Of a stretch of DNA of 64,000 nucleotides, positions 16,430-23,525 are shown one piece after another. The DNA is taken from contig NZ_SBIV01000004.1 of the NCBI RefSeq assembly GCF_004765795.1, positions 62,001 to 126,000 on the forward strand, read 5' to 3'. The notes beneath the pieces were generated by a model. It had not been told where the DNA came from. It saw only the letters and a program-made list of their open reading frames with translations, and searched no databases. The DNA comes from Halorussus marinus. GTDB taxonomy: Archaea; Halobacteriota; Halobacteria; Halobacteriales; Haladaptataceae. Numbering within the stretch: the stretch's first letter is position 1; every line of letters starts with the position of its first letter. The position numbers were made by a program, and so were the translations under genes.

Positions 16430-16440
16430 GCGATAAATAC
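16430..16440. promoter_or_regulatory. TATA box for the iron-box gene (-), possibly shared with the FKBP gene (+)
   Basis: The minus strand reads gtatttatcgc, centred 29 nt from the ATG at 16406. On the plus strand the same bases (gcgataaatac) could drive the FKBP gene with a leader of about 30 nt. Confidence 0.55.
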
Positions 16441-16494
16441 GTTCGGGGTTGGCGGCCCCGGAGACTCAAGGGGATCGGCGTCGTGTGCGGTCGT

Positions 16495-16974
16495 ATGGCA
16501 TCCGAGGGCGAGATCGCGGTCGTCCACTTCACCGGACGGATCGCGGACGGCGAGGACGCCGGGAAGGTGTTCGACACCACCGACGTCGACGAGGCGCTCG
16601 ACGCGGGCGTCTACCACGACCACCGCGACTACAAGCCGCTTGAGTTCCGGGTCGGCGAGGGGAAGGTGATCGAGGGACTCGACCGGGCGGTCCGGGAGAT
16701 GGAAGTCGGCGACCGACGGACGGTTCGGCTCGACCCCGCGGAGGCGTTCGGCGAGTACGACGACGAGCGGGTCGCGGAGTTCCCGCGGACCGAGATAGAG
16801 AATCGAAGCGACGCCACCGCCGCGGTCGGAGAGCTCGTCCGGGCCGACGACGGCGAGACCGGCTGGATCACCGCGGTCGGCGACGAGACCGTCTCGGTCG
16901 ACTTCAACCACGAGCTCGCGGGCGTCCCGGTAGAGTTCGAGATCCGACTGCTCGACGTCCGCGACGACGGCTGA
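16495..16974 (+). CDS. FKBP-type peptidyl-prolyl cis-trans isomerase, SlyD-like
   Basis: A 159-residue archaeal short FKBP. It starts with IAVVHFTGRIADGEDAGKVFDTTD, has FRVGEGKVIEGLDRAVREMEVGD (FKBP core), then an insert-in-flap domain (DPAEAFGEYDDERVAEFPR ... VSVDFNHELAGVPVEFEI) with the NHELAG signature of SlyD proteins. It catalyses prolyl isomerisation and acts as a chaperone in the cytosol. A second, longer FKBP is encoded at 45280. It is divergent from the iron-box gene and could feel that operator. Confidence 0.92.
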   Translation: MASEGEIAVVHFTGRIADGEDAGKVFDTTDVDEALDAGVYHDHRDYKPLEFRVGEGKVIEGLDRAVREMEVGDRRTVRLDPAEAFGEYDDERVAEFPRTEIENRSDATAAVGELVRADDGETGWITAVGDETVSVDFNHELAGVPVEFEIRLLDVRDDG

Positions 16975-17004
16975 ACGGCGGTCGGTCCCGCCGTGGTCGG
17001 CCCG

Positions 17005-18411
17005 CTACGACGAGGTCGTCGTGGCCGCGGTCTCGGTCTCGGCCTCGCCGTCCCCGGCGGCCTCGACGGTCACCTCGACGCCGTGGGGCTCGTAGGCGTT
17101 GTTGCAGTACCCGCCCTGATTCCACGGGAACTGATCGTCCTCGATCGACACGAGCTGGGCGTCGGGATCCGAGACGGTGGCGGGCTGGGTCCGGCCGTTC
17201 GCGTCGGTCGCCCGCGAGTACAGCGTGTGCGAGCCCGGCTCTGCGTCCCAGACGTACCGGAACTGGCGCCACGAGTAGGGTGCGTCGACCGGTCCGAAGA
17301 ACTCCGCCTCCGACCAGCTGTCGCCCCCGTCGGTCGACACCTCGATCGCGTCGACCTCGTCGTCGCCCGCCCACGCGACTCCGATCACCTCGACGCTGCC
17401 GCCCGGACCGGGCTCGACGGTCGCGCCCGCGCCCGGATAGCCGATGAGCGACTTGACGAGCTGGTCGTAGACGTACGGGTGGCGGATGTCCGACGACTCC
17501 ATCTGGTCCCGGACGTCGAAGGCGTCGATGCGCTCGAACTGCTCGGTCTCCTCGTCGATCGGCGTGAGCCGGTAGGAGTACTGCTGCCAGTGGGTGTAGA
17601 GGCGCTGGTCTTCGGTCTCCCACTCCTCGCCGAACACCATGCGGTCCATGACGTGCATCCGGTCGACCCACTTGACGTTGTTGTTGCCGTACCACCCGGG
17701 AACGAGCAGTCGGACCGGGTAGCCGTGGTCGTCGTTCATCGGACTGCCGTTCATCTCGTAGGCCAGCAGGCAGTCTTCGAGCACCTTCTCCATCGGGATC
17801 GACCGGGTGAAGATGTCCTCGCCCTCCGGGGCCTCCCCGCCCATCACCGACAGCCACGTCCCCTCCTGTGTGTCGGCGCCGTAGGCCTCTAACACCTCGC
17901 CGACCGGCGTGCCCGTCCAGACGGTGTTGCCGACCGCGCCGAACGTCCACTGGTTGCCCCCGACCTGCGGGTCGAAGTACGACCGACCGTTGCCCGAACA
18001 CTGCATCGTGTGAGTCACCGTCTCGGTCGAGTAGTCCCGCCGGATCTCGTCCACCGAGACCTCGACCTCCTCGTCGACCATCCCGGTGAGCGAGACGGTC
18101 CACTCCTCGGGGTCGATGTCCGGCGTCGGGTAGTGGTTGCGGATGTAGTGTTCCTCCCGGGGCGTGATGTAGCTCTCGTAGGTCGCCCGCGCGGCCGCCT
18201 CGGCGTTCTCGGGCTCCTCGGAGATGATCCGCAGTCCCGGGTACTCCGATTCGAGGTCCCCCTCGTCCTGTGTCGTTCGTCCGCCGACGTTGCCCGACAG
18301 CACCCCGACGCCCGCAAGCGCGCCGGTCGCCATCATGAACTGCCGTCGGTCCAGATACCGCCGTCGTCCGGTTTCTCGGTCGGTGCTCTCGTCCCCCGTG
18401 TCCCCCGTCAT
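17005..18411 (-). CDS. Tat-exported molybdopterin oxidoreductase, sulfite-oxidase-like
   Basis: A 468-residue protein. Residues 1 to about 45 are a Tat signal (RRQFMMATGALAGVGVLSG). The oxidoreductase molybdopterin-binding domain follows, with the Mo-ligand Cys in THTMQCSGNGR, then the substrate/cofactor segments PVRLLVPGWYGNNNVKW. The C-terminal third is the Mo-co dimerisation Ig-like domain (GVAWAGDDEVDAIEVSTDGGDSW, QFRYVWDAEPGSHTLYSRATDANG). It would oxidise sulfite or a similar oxyanion outside the cytoplasm. The co-directional upstream gene encodes a halocyanin-domain protein, a plausible electron acceptor. ATG 18411 sits directly before the acidic n-region; a start at 18438 is possible. 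Confidence 0.9.
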   Translation of the reverse strand: MTGDTGDESTDRETGRRRYLDRRQFMMATGALAGVGVLSGNVGGRTTQDEGDLESEYPGLRIISEEPENAEAAARATYESYITPREEHYIRNHYPTPDIDPEEWTVSLTGMVDEEVEVSVDEIRRDYSTETVTHTMQCSGNGRSYFDPQVGGNQWTFGAVGNTVWTGTPVGEVLEAYGADTQEGTWLSVMGGEAPEGEDIFTRSIPMEKVLEDCLLAYEMNGSPMNDDHGYPVRLLVPGWYGNNNVKWVDRMHVMDRMVFGEEWETEDQRLYTHWQQYSYRLTPIDEETEQFERIDAFDVRDQMESSDIRHPYVYDQLVKSLIGYPGAGATVEPGPGGSVEVIGVAWAGDDEVDAIEVSTDGGDSWSEAEFFGPVDAPYSWRQFRYVWDAEPGSHTLYSRATDANGRTQPATVSDPDAQLVSIEDDQFPWNQGGYCNNAYEPHGVEVTVEAAGDGEAETETAATTTSS

Positions 18412-18524
18412 ACACCGCCACACCGGCGCCCGCGACAATAAGTCTCAGTGTCTCGTGGCCGTCATACGCCGGTTAATGGAATCGGACGCGCGACCGAACT
18501 ATTCGGCGAGGACCGCCCGCCGAA

Positions 18525-19514
18525 CTACTCGACGACGACCTCTCCGACCATCCCCTGATCGGCGTGGGGCACGCAGACGTACGTGTACGTCCCCGGAACG
18601 GTGAAGGTGTGCTCGTAGGTCTCGCCGACTTGCAACACCATGAACGACCTGCTCGCCTCGTAGGAGGCGAACGGGTCGGCGTCCGCCGGGATCGACACCT
18701 TCGGGTCGGCCTCGGGCTTGGCGCTGACGTTGTGGCCCTCGCTCTCGGCGGTCCACCGCACGGTGTCGCCGACCGAGATCTCGACCTGATCGGGGACGAA
18801 CTTGAGGTAGTCGCCCTCCGGGCCGACCGCCACCTCGACGACGTCGCCGGCCGAATCGGTCGCGTCACCGGACCCGTCGTCGGCGGTCGTCTCCCCGCCG
18901 GCGCCCTCCTCGGCGCGCTCGTACTGGCCGACGTACCGGGTCCGCGAGATCGCCCGCGGCACCGCGGCCGCGAGCACTTCCTCGTACCCCGCGCCGGGAT
19001 CGAGGCCGAGCGGCTCTTCGAGCGCATAGAGGGTGAACAGGTAGGTGTGGCGGGGGTCCTCCCGCGGCGGGCACGGGCCGACGTACCCGAGTTCTCCGGT
19101 GCCGTTCGCGCCCTGACGCGCGCCGTCGAGCGCGTCGACGGTCTCGCCGGCCGGGACCTCGGCCGGGATGCGCCCGGCGTCGGCCGGGACGTCCCACAGT
19201 AGCCAGTGGACGAACGGCGGGTCGGGCGCGTCTGGATCGTCGACCACCAGCGCGAGCGACTCGGCGCCGTCCGGCACCGACTCGATCCGGAGCGGCGGCG
19301 AGCGGTTCTCGCCGTCGCAGGTGAACGCCGGCGGTATCGACCCGCCGTTCTCGAACGCGGGGCTCCGAAGCGAGAACCCCGTCTCGGTCGCTGTCCCCGT
19401 CTCGCCGTCTGTCGTGGTCTCTTGCTCGCCGCGGCTCCGACTGGCTCCGACGCTCCCGACGACCCCCATCGACGCGGCCCCCGCGGCCGAGCGCAGCAGC
19501 GTGCGTCTGCGCAT
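18525..19514 (-). CDS. Tat-exported fusion of a PEBP (YbhB/YbcL) domain and a halocyanin/plastocyanin domain
   Basis: A 329-residue fusion. Residues 1 to about 27 form a Tat signal (MRRRTLLRSAAGAASMGVVG). About residues 50-205 are a YbhB/YbcL phosphatidylethanolamine-binding-like domain (IPPAFTCDGENRSPPL, LALVVDDPDAP, HWLLWDVPAD, GYVGPCPPREDPRHTY). After an acidic linker (about 210-225) comes a blue-copper domain with ligands His (EGHNVS), Cys and His (CVPHADQGM) and Met. It would carry one electron at the cell surface, with the PEBP part of unknown ligand. The sulfite-oxidase-like gene lies 113 bp downstream on the same strand. Confidence 0.9.
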   Translation of the reverse strand: MRRRTLLRSAAGAASMGVVGSVGASRSRGEQETTTDGETGTATETGFSLRSPAFENGGSIPPAFTCDGENRSPPLRIESVPDGAESLALVVDDPDAPDPPFVHWLLWDVPADAGRIPAEVPAGETVDALDGARQGANGTGELGYVGPCPPREDPRHTYLFTLYALEEPLGLDPGAGYEEVLAAAVPRAISRTRYVGQYERAEEGAGGETTADDGSGDATDSAGDVVEVAVGPEGDYLKFVPDQVEISVGDTVRWTAESEGHNVSAKPEADPKVSIPADADPFASYEASRSFMVLQVGETYEHTFTVPGTYTYVCVPHADQGMVGEVVVE

Positions 19515-19582
19515 GTGGCTCGGCTTCGACGGTGCCCGGTAAATAGGTGCGGGCCGGCCGTCGCGCGCGACCGACCGCACCC

Positions 19583-19595
19583 GAACGTATATTCG
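19583..19595 (+). promoter_or_regulatory. TATA box of the small lipoprotein gene
   Basis: acgtatattcggc is centred about 30 nt before the ATG at 19619, so a leaderless transcript is expected. Confidence 0.6.
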
Positions 19596-19618
19596 GCCTG
19601 CCGCGGATAGCGCCCGAT

Positions 19619-20050
19619 ATGAACCGGCGTCAGTTCCTCGCGGCGGCGTTCGCGACTGCTGGCGCGCCCGCGGTGTCGGGGTGTGCAGGCCTCGCCCCCG
19701 GCGGTGAGTCCTACGACGTCGGGGTCGAGACCGTCACCGTCGACGGACGCGAAAAGCGCCTCGTCGCGATCACGCCGACGGGCGATAGCCGACTGGTGAA
19801 AGGCGCCGAGATCGTCGTCGACGCCGGCGCGGTTCGGTTCGCGTACACCTCGACGATGAACCACGACGACACCGTCTATCTGGTGTATCGGCCCTCCCGG
19901 AGCCCGCCGCGGTTCACGATCGCTCGCGGGCTCGACGACGACCTCGCGGTGTACGGGCTCGACGACATCGGATTTCGGATCGAGGCGGTCGAGATCACGG
20001 CTCGCGGGACCACCGCCCGGTACGAACTCGCGTCCGGCTCCCGAGCGTGA
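19619..20050 (+). CDS. Putative Tat lipoprotein of unknown function
   Basis: A 143-residue protein. The N-terminus MNRRQFLAAAFATAGAPAVSGCAG has a twin-arginine motif (NRRQFL) and a lipobox (VSGC), so it is probably exported by Tat, lipidated at Cys22 and held at the membrane surface. The mature part is beta-rich (YDVGVETVTVDG, KGAEIVVDAGAVRFAYTST, YLVYRPSR) and has no recognised domain. It is divergent from the PEBP-halocyanin gene and, being exported too, may work with it. Confidence 0.75.
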   Translation: MNRRQFLAAAFATAGAPAVSGCAGLAPGGESYDVGVETVTVDGREKRLVAITPTGDSRLVKGAEIVVDAGAVRFAYTSTMNHDDTVYLVYRPSRSPPRFTIARGLDDDLAVYGLDDIGFRIEAVEITARGTTARYELASGSRA

Positions 20051-20078
20051 GGTGGGGTCTCCGGCAAACCCTGATGCA

Positions 20079-20098
20079 GGGGACTATTTTAAGTCCCC
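20079..20098. promoter_or_regulatory. TATA box inside a 7-bp inverted repeat, HEWD gene promoter
   Basis: GGGGACT (20079-20085) and AGTCCCC (20092-20098) are perfect inverted repeats flanking attTTA. The AT core plus the next bases (ctattttaag) form a TATA box centred 30 nt before the ATG at 20120. The repeat could be an operator or, less likely given its place, a terminator hairpin of the previous gene. Confidence 0.5.
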
Positions 20099-20119
20099 GT
20101 GCCACCTTCTCTCACAAAC

Positions 20120-20287
20120 ATGGCCGAACTCGACCCGCCAACGAAACGCGAGTGTCACCGGTGCGGTCGGCGGGAAGTGTGGGACGCCGACGCCGCGAAC
20201 TGGACGATCGCGAACGGCAACGCCGGAGAGCCCTTCTGCATCCACGAGTGGGACATCACGGGCGCCTACCAGCCGGTCACCGAGTGA
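20120..20287 (+). CDS. HEWD family zinc-binding micro-protein
   Basis: A 55-residue protein with KRECHRCGRREVWD (CxxC) and a second part GEPFCIHEWDITG, where the HEWD string names this haloarchaeal family. The two Cys of CxxC with the later Cys and His could bind one zinc ion. It is cytosolic and of unknown function. ATG 20120 is chosen because it follows the TATA element by about 30 nt. Confidence 0.85.
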   Translation: MAELDPPTKRECHRCGRREVWDADAANWTIANGNAGEPFCIHEWDITGAYQPVTE

Positions 20288-20488
20288 CCGCTCCGTAGCG
20301 ATCCCGGCAGTTTTTATTACCGGGACGCGTAAGGCCCGCATAGACCGATCGCTCGCGGATTCGTGGGTCGCCACCGCGGGCTCCCGCCGACGGCTGTGAG
20401 ACGCCGCGGCCGGGATCCCGACGCCGCGGGCAGGTTTAGGTACGTACGGACGCCACGGAACGTGGCTTTGCGTACAACAGGTGAAACT

Positions 20489-21841
20489 ATGGAAATCGAA
20501 ATTGCAACCATCGGCGGTTACGAAGAAGTCGGCCGGCAGTGTACTGCGGTCCGCGCGGGCGAGGACGTTGTCATCTTCGACATGGGGCTGAACCTCTCGA
20601 AGGTCCTGCTCCACGACAACGTCGAGACCGAGAAACTGCACAGTCTGGACCTGATCGACATGGGCGCGATCCCCGACGACCGCGTCATGTCCGAACTCGA
20701 AGGCGACGTGCAGGCGATCGTGCCGACCCACGGTCACCTCGACCACATCGGCGCGATCAGCAAGCTCGCCCACCGGTACAACGCGCCGATCGTCTCGGCC
20801 CCGTTCACGATCGAACTGGTGAAACAGCAGATTCAGGGCGAGCAGAAGTTCGGCGTCGAGAACGACCTCGTGAAGATGGAGGCCGGCGAGACGATGTCGA
20901 TCGGCGACTCCGGGCAGGTCGAACTCGAGTTCGTCAACGTCACCCACTCCATCATCGACGCGATCAACCCCGTCCTCCACACCCCGGAGGGCGCGGTCGT
21001 CTACGGCCTCGACAAGCGGATGGACCACACGCCGGTCGTCGGCGACCCCATCGACATGAAGCGGTTCCGCGAGATCGGCCGCGAGGGCGAGGGCGTCCTC
21101 GCGTACATCGAAGACTGCACCAACGCGGGCCGGAAGGGCCGCACCCCCAGCGAGTCGGTCGCGCGGCGTCACCTCGAAGACGTCATGACCTCCGTCGAGG
21201 ACTACGACGGCGGCATCGTGGCGACGACGTTCTCCAGCCACATCGCCCGCGTCAAGAGCCTCGTGGAGTTCGCCCAAGACATCGGCCGCGAGCCGGTGTT
21301 GCTCGGGCGCTCGATGGAGAAGTACTCGGGCACCGCCGAGCGACTCGACTTCGTCGACTTCCCCGAGGACATGGGGATGTTCGGCCACCGGAAGTCGGTC
21401 GACCGCACGTTCAAGCGGATCATGAAGGAGGGCAAGGAGAACTACCTCCCCATCGTGACCGGCCACCAGGGCGAGCCCCGAGCGATGCTCACCCGGATGG
21501 GCCGAGGCGAGACGCCCTACGACCTGGAGAACGGCGACAAGGTCATCTTCTCGGCCCGCGTCATCCCGGAGCCGACCAACGAGGGCCAGCGCTACCAGTC
21601 CGAGCGCCTCCTGAAGATGCAGGGCGCACGCATCTACGACGACGTCCACGTCTCGGGCCACCTCCGCGAGGAGGGCCACTACGAGATGCTGGACGCGCTC
21701 CAGCCCCAGCACGTCATCCCGGCCCACCAGGACATGAAGGGCTTCTCGCCGTACGTCAACCTCTGTGAGAGTCAGGGCTACAAGCTGGGCCGAGACCTCC
21801 ACGTCACGAGCAACGGCAACCTCATCCAACTCGTCGAGTAA
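20489..21841 (+). CDS. rnj: Ribonuclease J, beta-CASP metallo-beta-lactamase family
   Basis: A 450-residue archaeal RNase J. Metallo-beta-lactamase motifs: [11 protein letters not shown] (HxHxDH), [15 protein letters not shown] (metal ligand region); beta-CASP motifs: [23 protein letters not shown] and the C-terminal [12 protein letters not shown]. It degrades RNA, mainly 5'-to-3', in the cytosol. ATG 20489 begins [15 protein letters not shown]. The prenyl synthase gene starts 1 nt after its stop, so the two are one operon, an arrangement often seen in archaea. Confidence 0.95.
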   Translation: MEIEIATIGGYEEVGRQCTAVRAGEDVVIFDMGLNLSKVLLHDNVETEKLHSLDLIDMGAIPDDRVMSELEGDVQAIVPTHGHLDHIGAISKLAHRYNAPIVSAPFTIELVKQQIQGEQKFGVENDLVKMEAGETMSIGDSGQVELEFVNVTHSIIDAINPVLHTPEGAVVYGLDKRMDHTPVVGDPIDMKRFREIGREGEGVLAYIEDCTNAGRKGRTPSESVARRHLEDVMTSVEDYDGGIVATTFSSHIARVKSLVEFAQDIGREPVLLGRSMEKYSGTAERLDFVDFPEDMGMFGHRKSVDRTFKRIMKEGKENYLPIVTGHQGEPRAMLTRMGRGETPYDLENGDKVIFSARVIPEPTNEGQRYQSERLLKMQGARIYDDVHVSGHLREEGHYEMLDALQPQHVIPAHQDMKGFSPYVNLCESQGYKLGRDLHVTSNGNLIQLVE

Positions 21842-21842
21842 C

Positions 21843-22898
21843 ATGACCGACGCGAGCGCCGAGACACTGGAAGCACAGGTGGTGGGGGCCGTCGAACAGC
21901 GACGCGAGCAGGTCAACGACGCCATCGTCGCGGACCTGCCGGTCGCCGAGCCCGAGCGGCTCTACGAGGCCGCCCGTTACCTGCTCGATGCGGGGGGCAA
22001 GCGGCTCCGGCCCACCGTGCTGTTGCTGGTCGCGGAGGCGCTCGCGGACGTCGACCCCGAGGCGGCCGACTACCGGTCGTTCCCCGACATCGACGGTCGC
22101 CCGGTAGACATGATGGCCGCGGCGGTCTCGATCGAGGTCATCCAGTCGTTCACGCTGATCCACGACGACATCATGGACGACGACGACCTCCGGCGCGGCG
22201 TGCCGGCGGTCCATCGGGAGTACGACACCGAGACCGCGATTCTGGCCGGCGACACCCTCTACTCCAAAGCGTTCGAGATCCTGCTGAACGCCGACGCCCC
22301 GGCCGACCGCGTGGTCGAGGCGATGGACGTGCTCGCGACGACCTGCACCAAGATCTGCGAGGGTCAGGCCCGCGACATCGAGTTCGAGAGCCGGCTCGAC
22401 GTGCTCCCAGACGAGTACCTCGACATGATCGAGCACAAGACCGCGGTGCTGTACGGCGCGGCCGCCACCATGCCCGCGATCCTGTTCGGCGCCGACGACG
22501 AGACGGTCGAGCAACTCTATCGCTACGGCATCGACGTCGGTCGGGCGTTCCAGATACAGGACGACGTGCTCGATCTGACCGTGCCGAGCGAGCAACTCGG
22601 CAAACAGCGCGGTAGCGACCTCGTGGAGAACAAACAGACCATCATCACGCTCCACGCCCGCGAGCAGGGCGTCGACGTCGACGCGCTGGTCGAGACCGAC
22701 GACGTCGAGGCGGTCACGGAGGCCGAGATCGACGAGGCTGTCGCGGCGCTCCACGACGCCGGGAGCATCGACTACGCGAAACAGAAGGCCCAGGAGCTCG
22801 TCGAACGGGGCAAGGGCCGGCTCGAAGTGCTCCCGGAGAACGACGCGCGCGAACTCCTCGAAGGTATCGCCGACTACCTCGTCGAGCGCGGCTACTGA
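21843..22898 (+). CDS. idsA: Polyprenyl synthetase (geranylgeranyl/farnesylgeranyl diphosphate synthase)
   Basis: A 351-residue trans-prenyltransferase. It has GGKRLRPTVLLL (IPP binding), the first Asp-rich motif in LIHDDIMDDDDLRRG and the second in QIQDDVLDL. It condenses isopentenyl diphosphate with allylic diphosphates to make the C20 (possibly C25) chains of archaeal ether lipids. The residues before the first Asp motif, which set chain length, cannot be interpreted without comparison. The gene directly follows rnj. Confidence 0.94.
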   Translation: MTDASAETLEAQVVGAVEQRREQVNDAIVADLPVAEPERLYEAARYLLDAGGKRLRPTVLLLVAEALADVDPEAADYRSFPDIDGRPVDMMAAAVSIEVIQSFTLIHDDIMDDDDLRRGVPAVHREYDTETAILAGDTLYSKAFEILLNADAPADRVVEAMDVLATTCTKICEGQARDIEFESRLDVLPDEYLDMIEHKTAVLYGAAATMPAILFGADDETVEQLYRYGIDVGRAFQIQDDVLDLTVPSEQLGKQRGSDLVENKQTIITLHAREQGVDVDALVETDDVEAVTEAEIDEAVAALHDAGSIDYAKQKAQELVERGKGRLEVLPENDARELLEGIADYLVERGY

Positions 22899-23012
22899 TC
22901 GCGCTCGCACCGCTCGGCGTCGGGGCGTCTGAGAAGATTCGCCGCCGCGGCGCCGGCGATGGAGGGCGACGGTCGGCGCCGCGGCGGGCACGAAGCGTCG
23001 GCGGGGACCGAC

Positions 23013-23417
23013 TCAGTCGGCGTCGAACTCTTTGAAGTGAGTGTGTTCGAGGTACTCCTCGAGCGTGGGCTGGCGCCAGTACCGGACGACGTCGCTTCGC
23101 TCGTCGTAGTCGACGACCTCGGCGTCCGCGAGCCGCGGCAGGTGCTTCTCGCGGAGCGCGTCGCCGATGGCGCTCCGGCGCTCGTCGGTGAGCGCGACGT
23201 CGTCGGCTCTGGCCTCCCACAGCGCCACATCGTCGGCGAGCGCCTCGACCTCGGCGAGGCCGTCCTCGGTACTCGTCAGCGCGTAGAGGGCGTACCGGCG
23301 GCGGCTCTCGGAGAGGAGCTCGAACAGCACGTCGAAGGGCGGCGTCGCGACTGCTCGACCACTGCGGAGAACGTGGTCGTCCTCGGATGTCCCGGCACGG
23401 ACTGTATCGTCACTCAT
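23013..23417 (-). CDS. Winged-helix DNA-binding protein (DUF7344-like)
   Basis: A 134-residue protein. The core PFDVLFELLSESRRRYALYALTS is the typical opening of the haloarchaeal winged-helix domain annotated as DUF7344; the wing region reads HLPRLADAEVVDYDERSDVVRYW. A transcriptional regulator is likely, target unknown. ATG 23417 gives a start MSDDTVRAG; the AT-rich stretch at 23474-23481 (minus strand taattatt) suggests a leader of about 35 nt. It is not in an obvious operon. Confidence 0.8.
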   Translation of the reverse strand: MSDDTVRAGTSEDDHVLRSGRAVATPPFDVLFELLSESRRRYALYALTSTEDGLAEVEALADDVALWEARADDVALTDERRSAIGDALREKHLPRLADAEVVDYDERSDVVRYWRQPTLEEYLEHTHFKEFDAD

Positions 23418-23525
23418 TGCGGGTGACCACCACCTTCTCCTACCGCCAGGACGGTCAACAAACCCATGCCTCAATAATTAGGTAGTTGCGGAGAGCGTGT
23501 CACGCGGCTAATATCACGCGAGTAC

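Noticed and set aside
22899-23012. Gap between idsA and the winged-helix gene
   Set aside because: Searched for a small gene or terminator; GC-rich with weak hairpins only, no supported feature.
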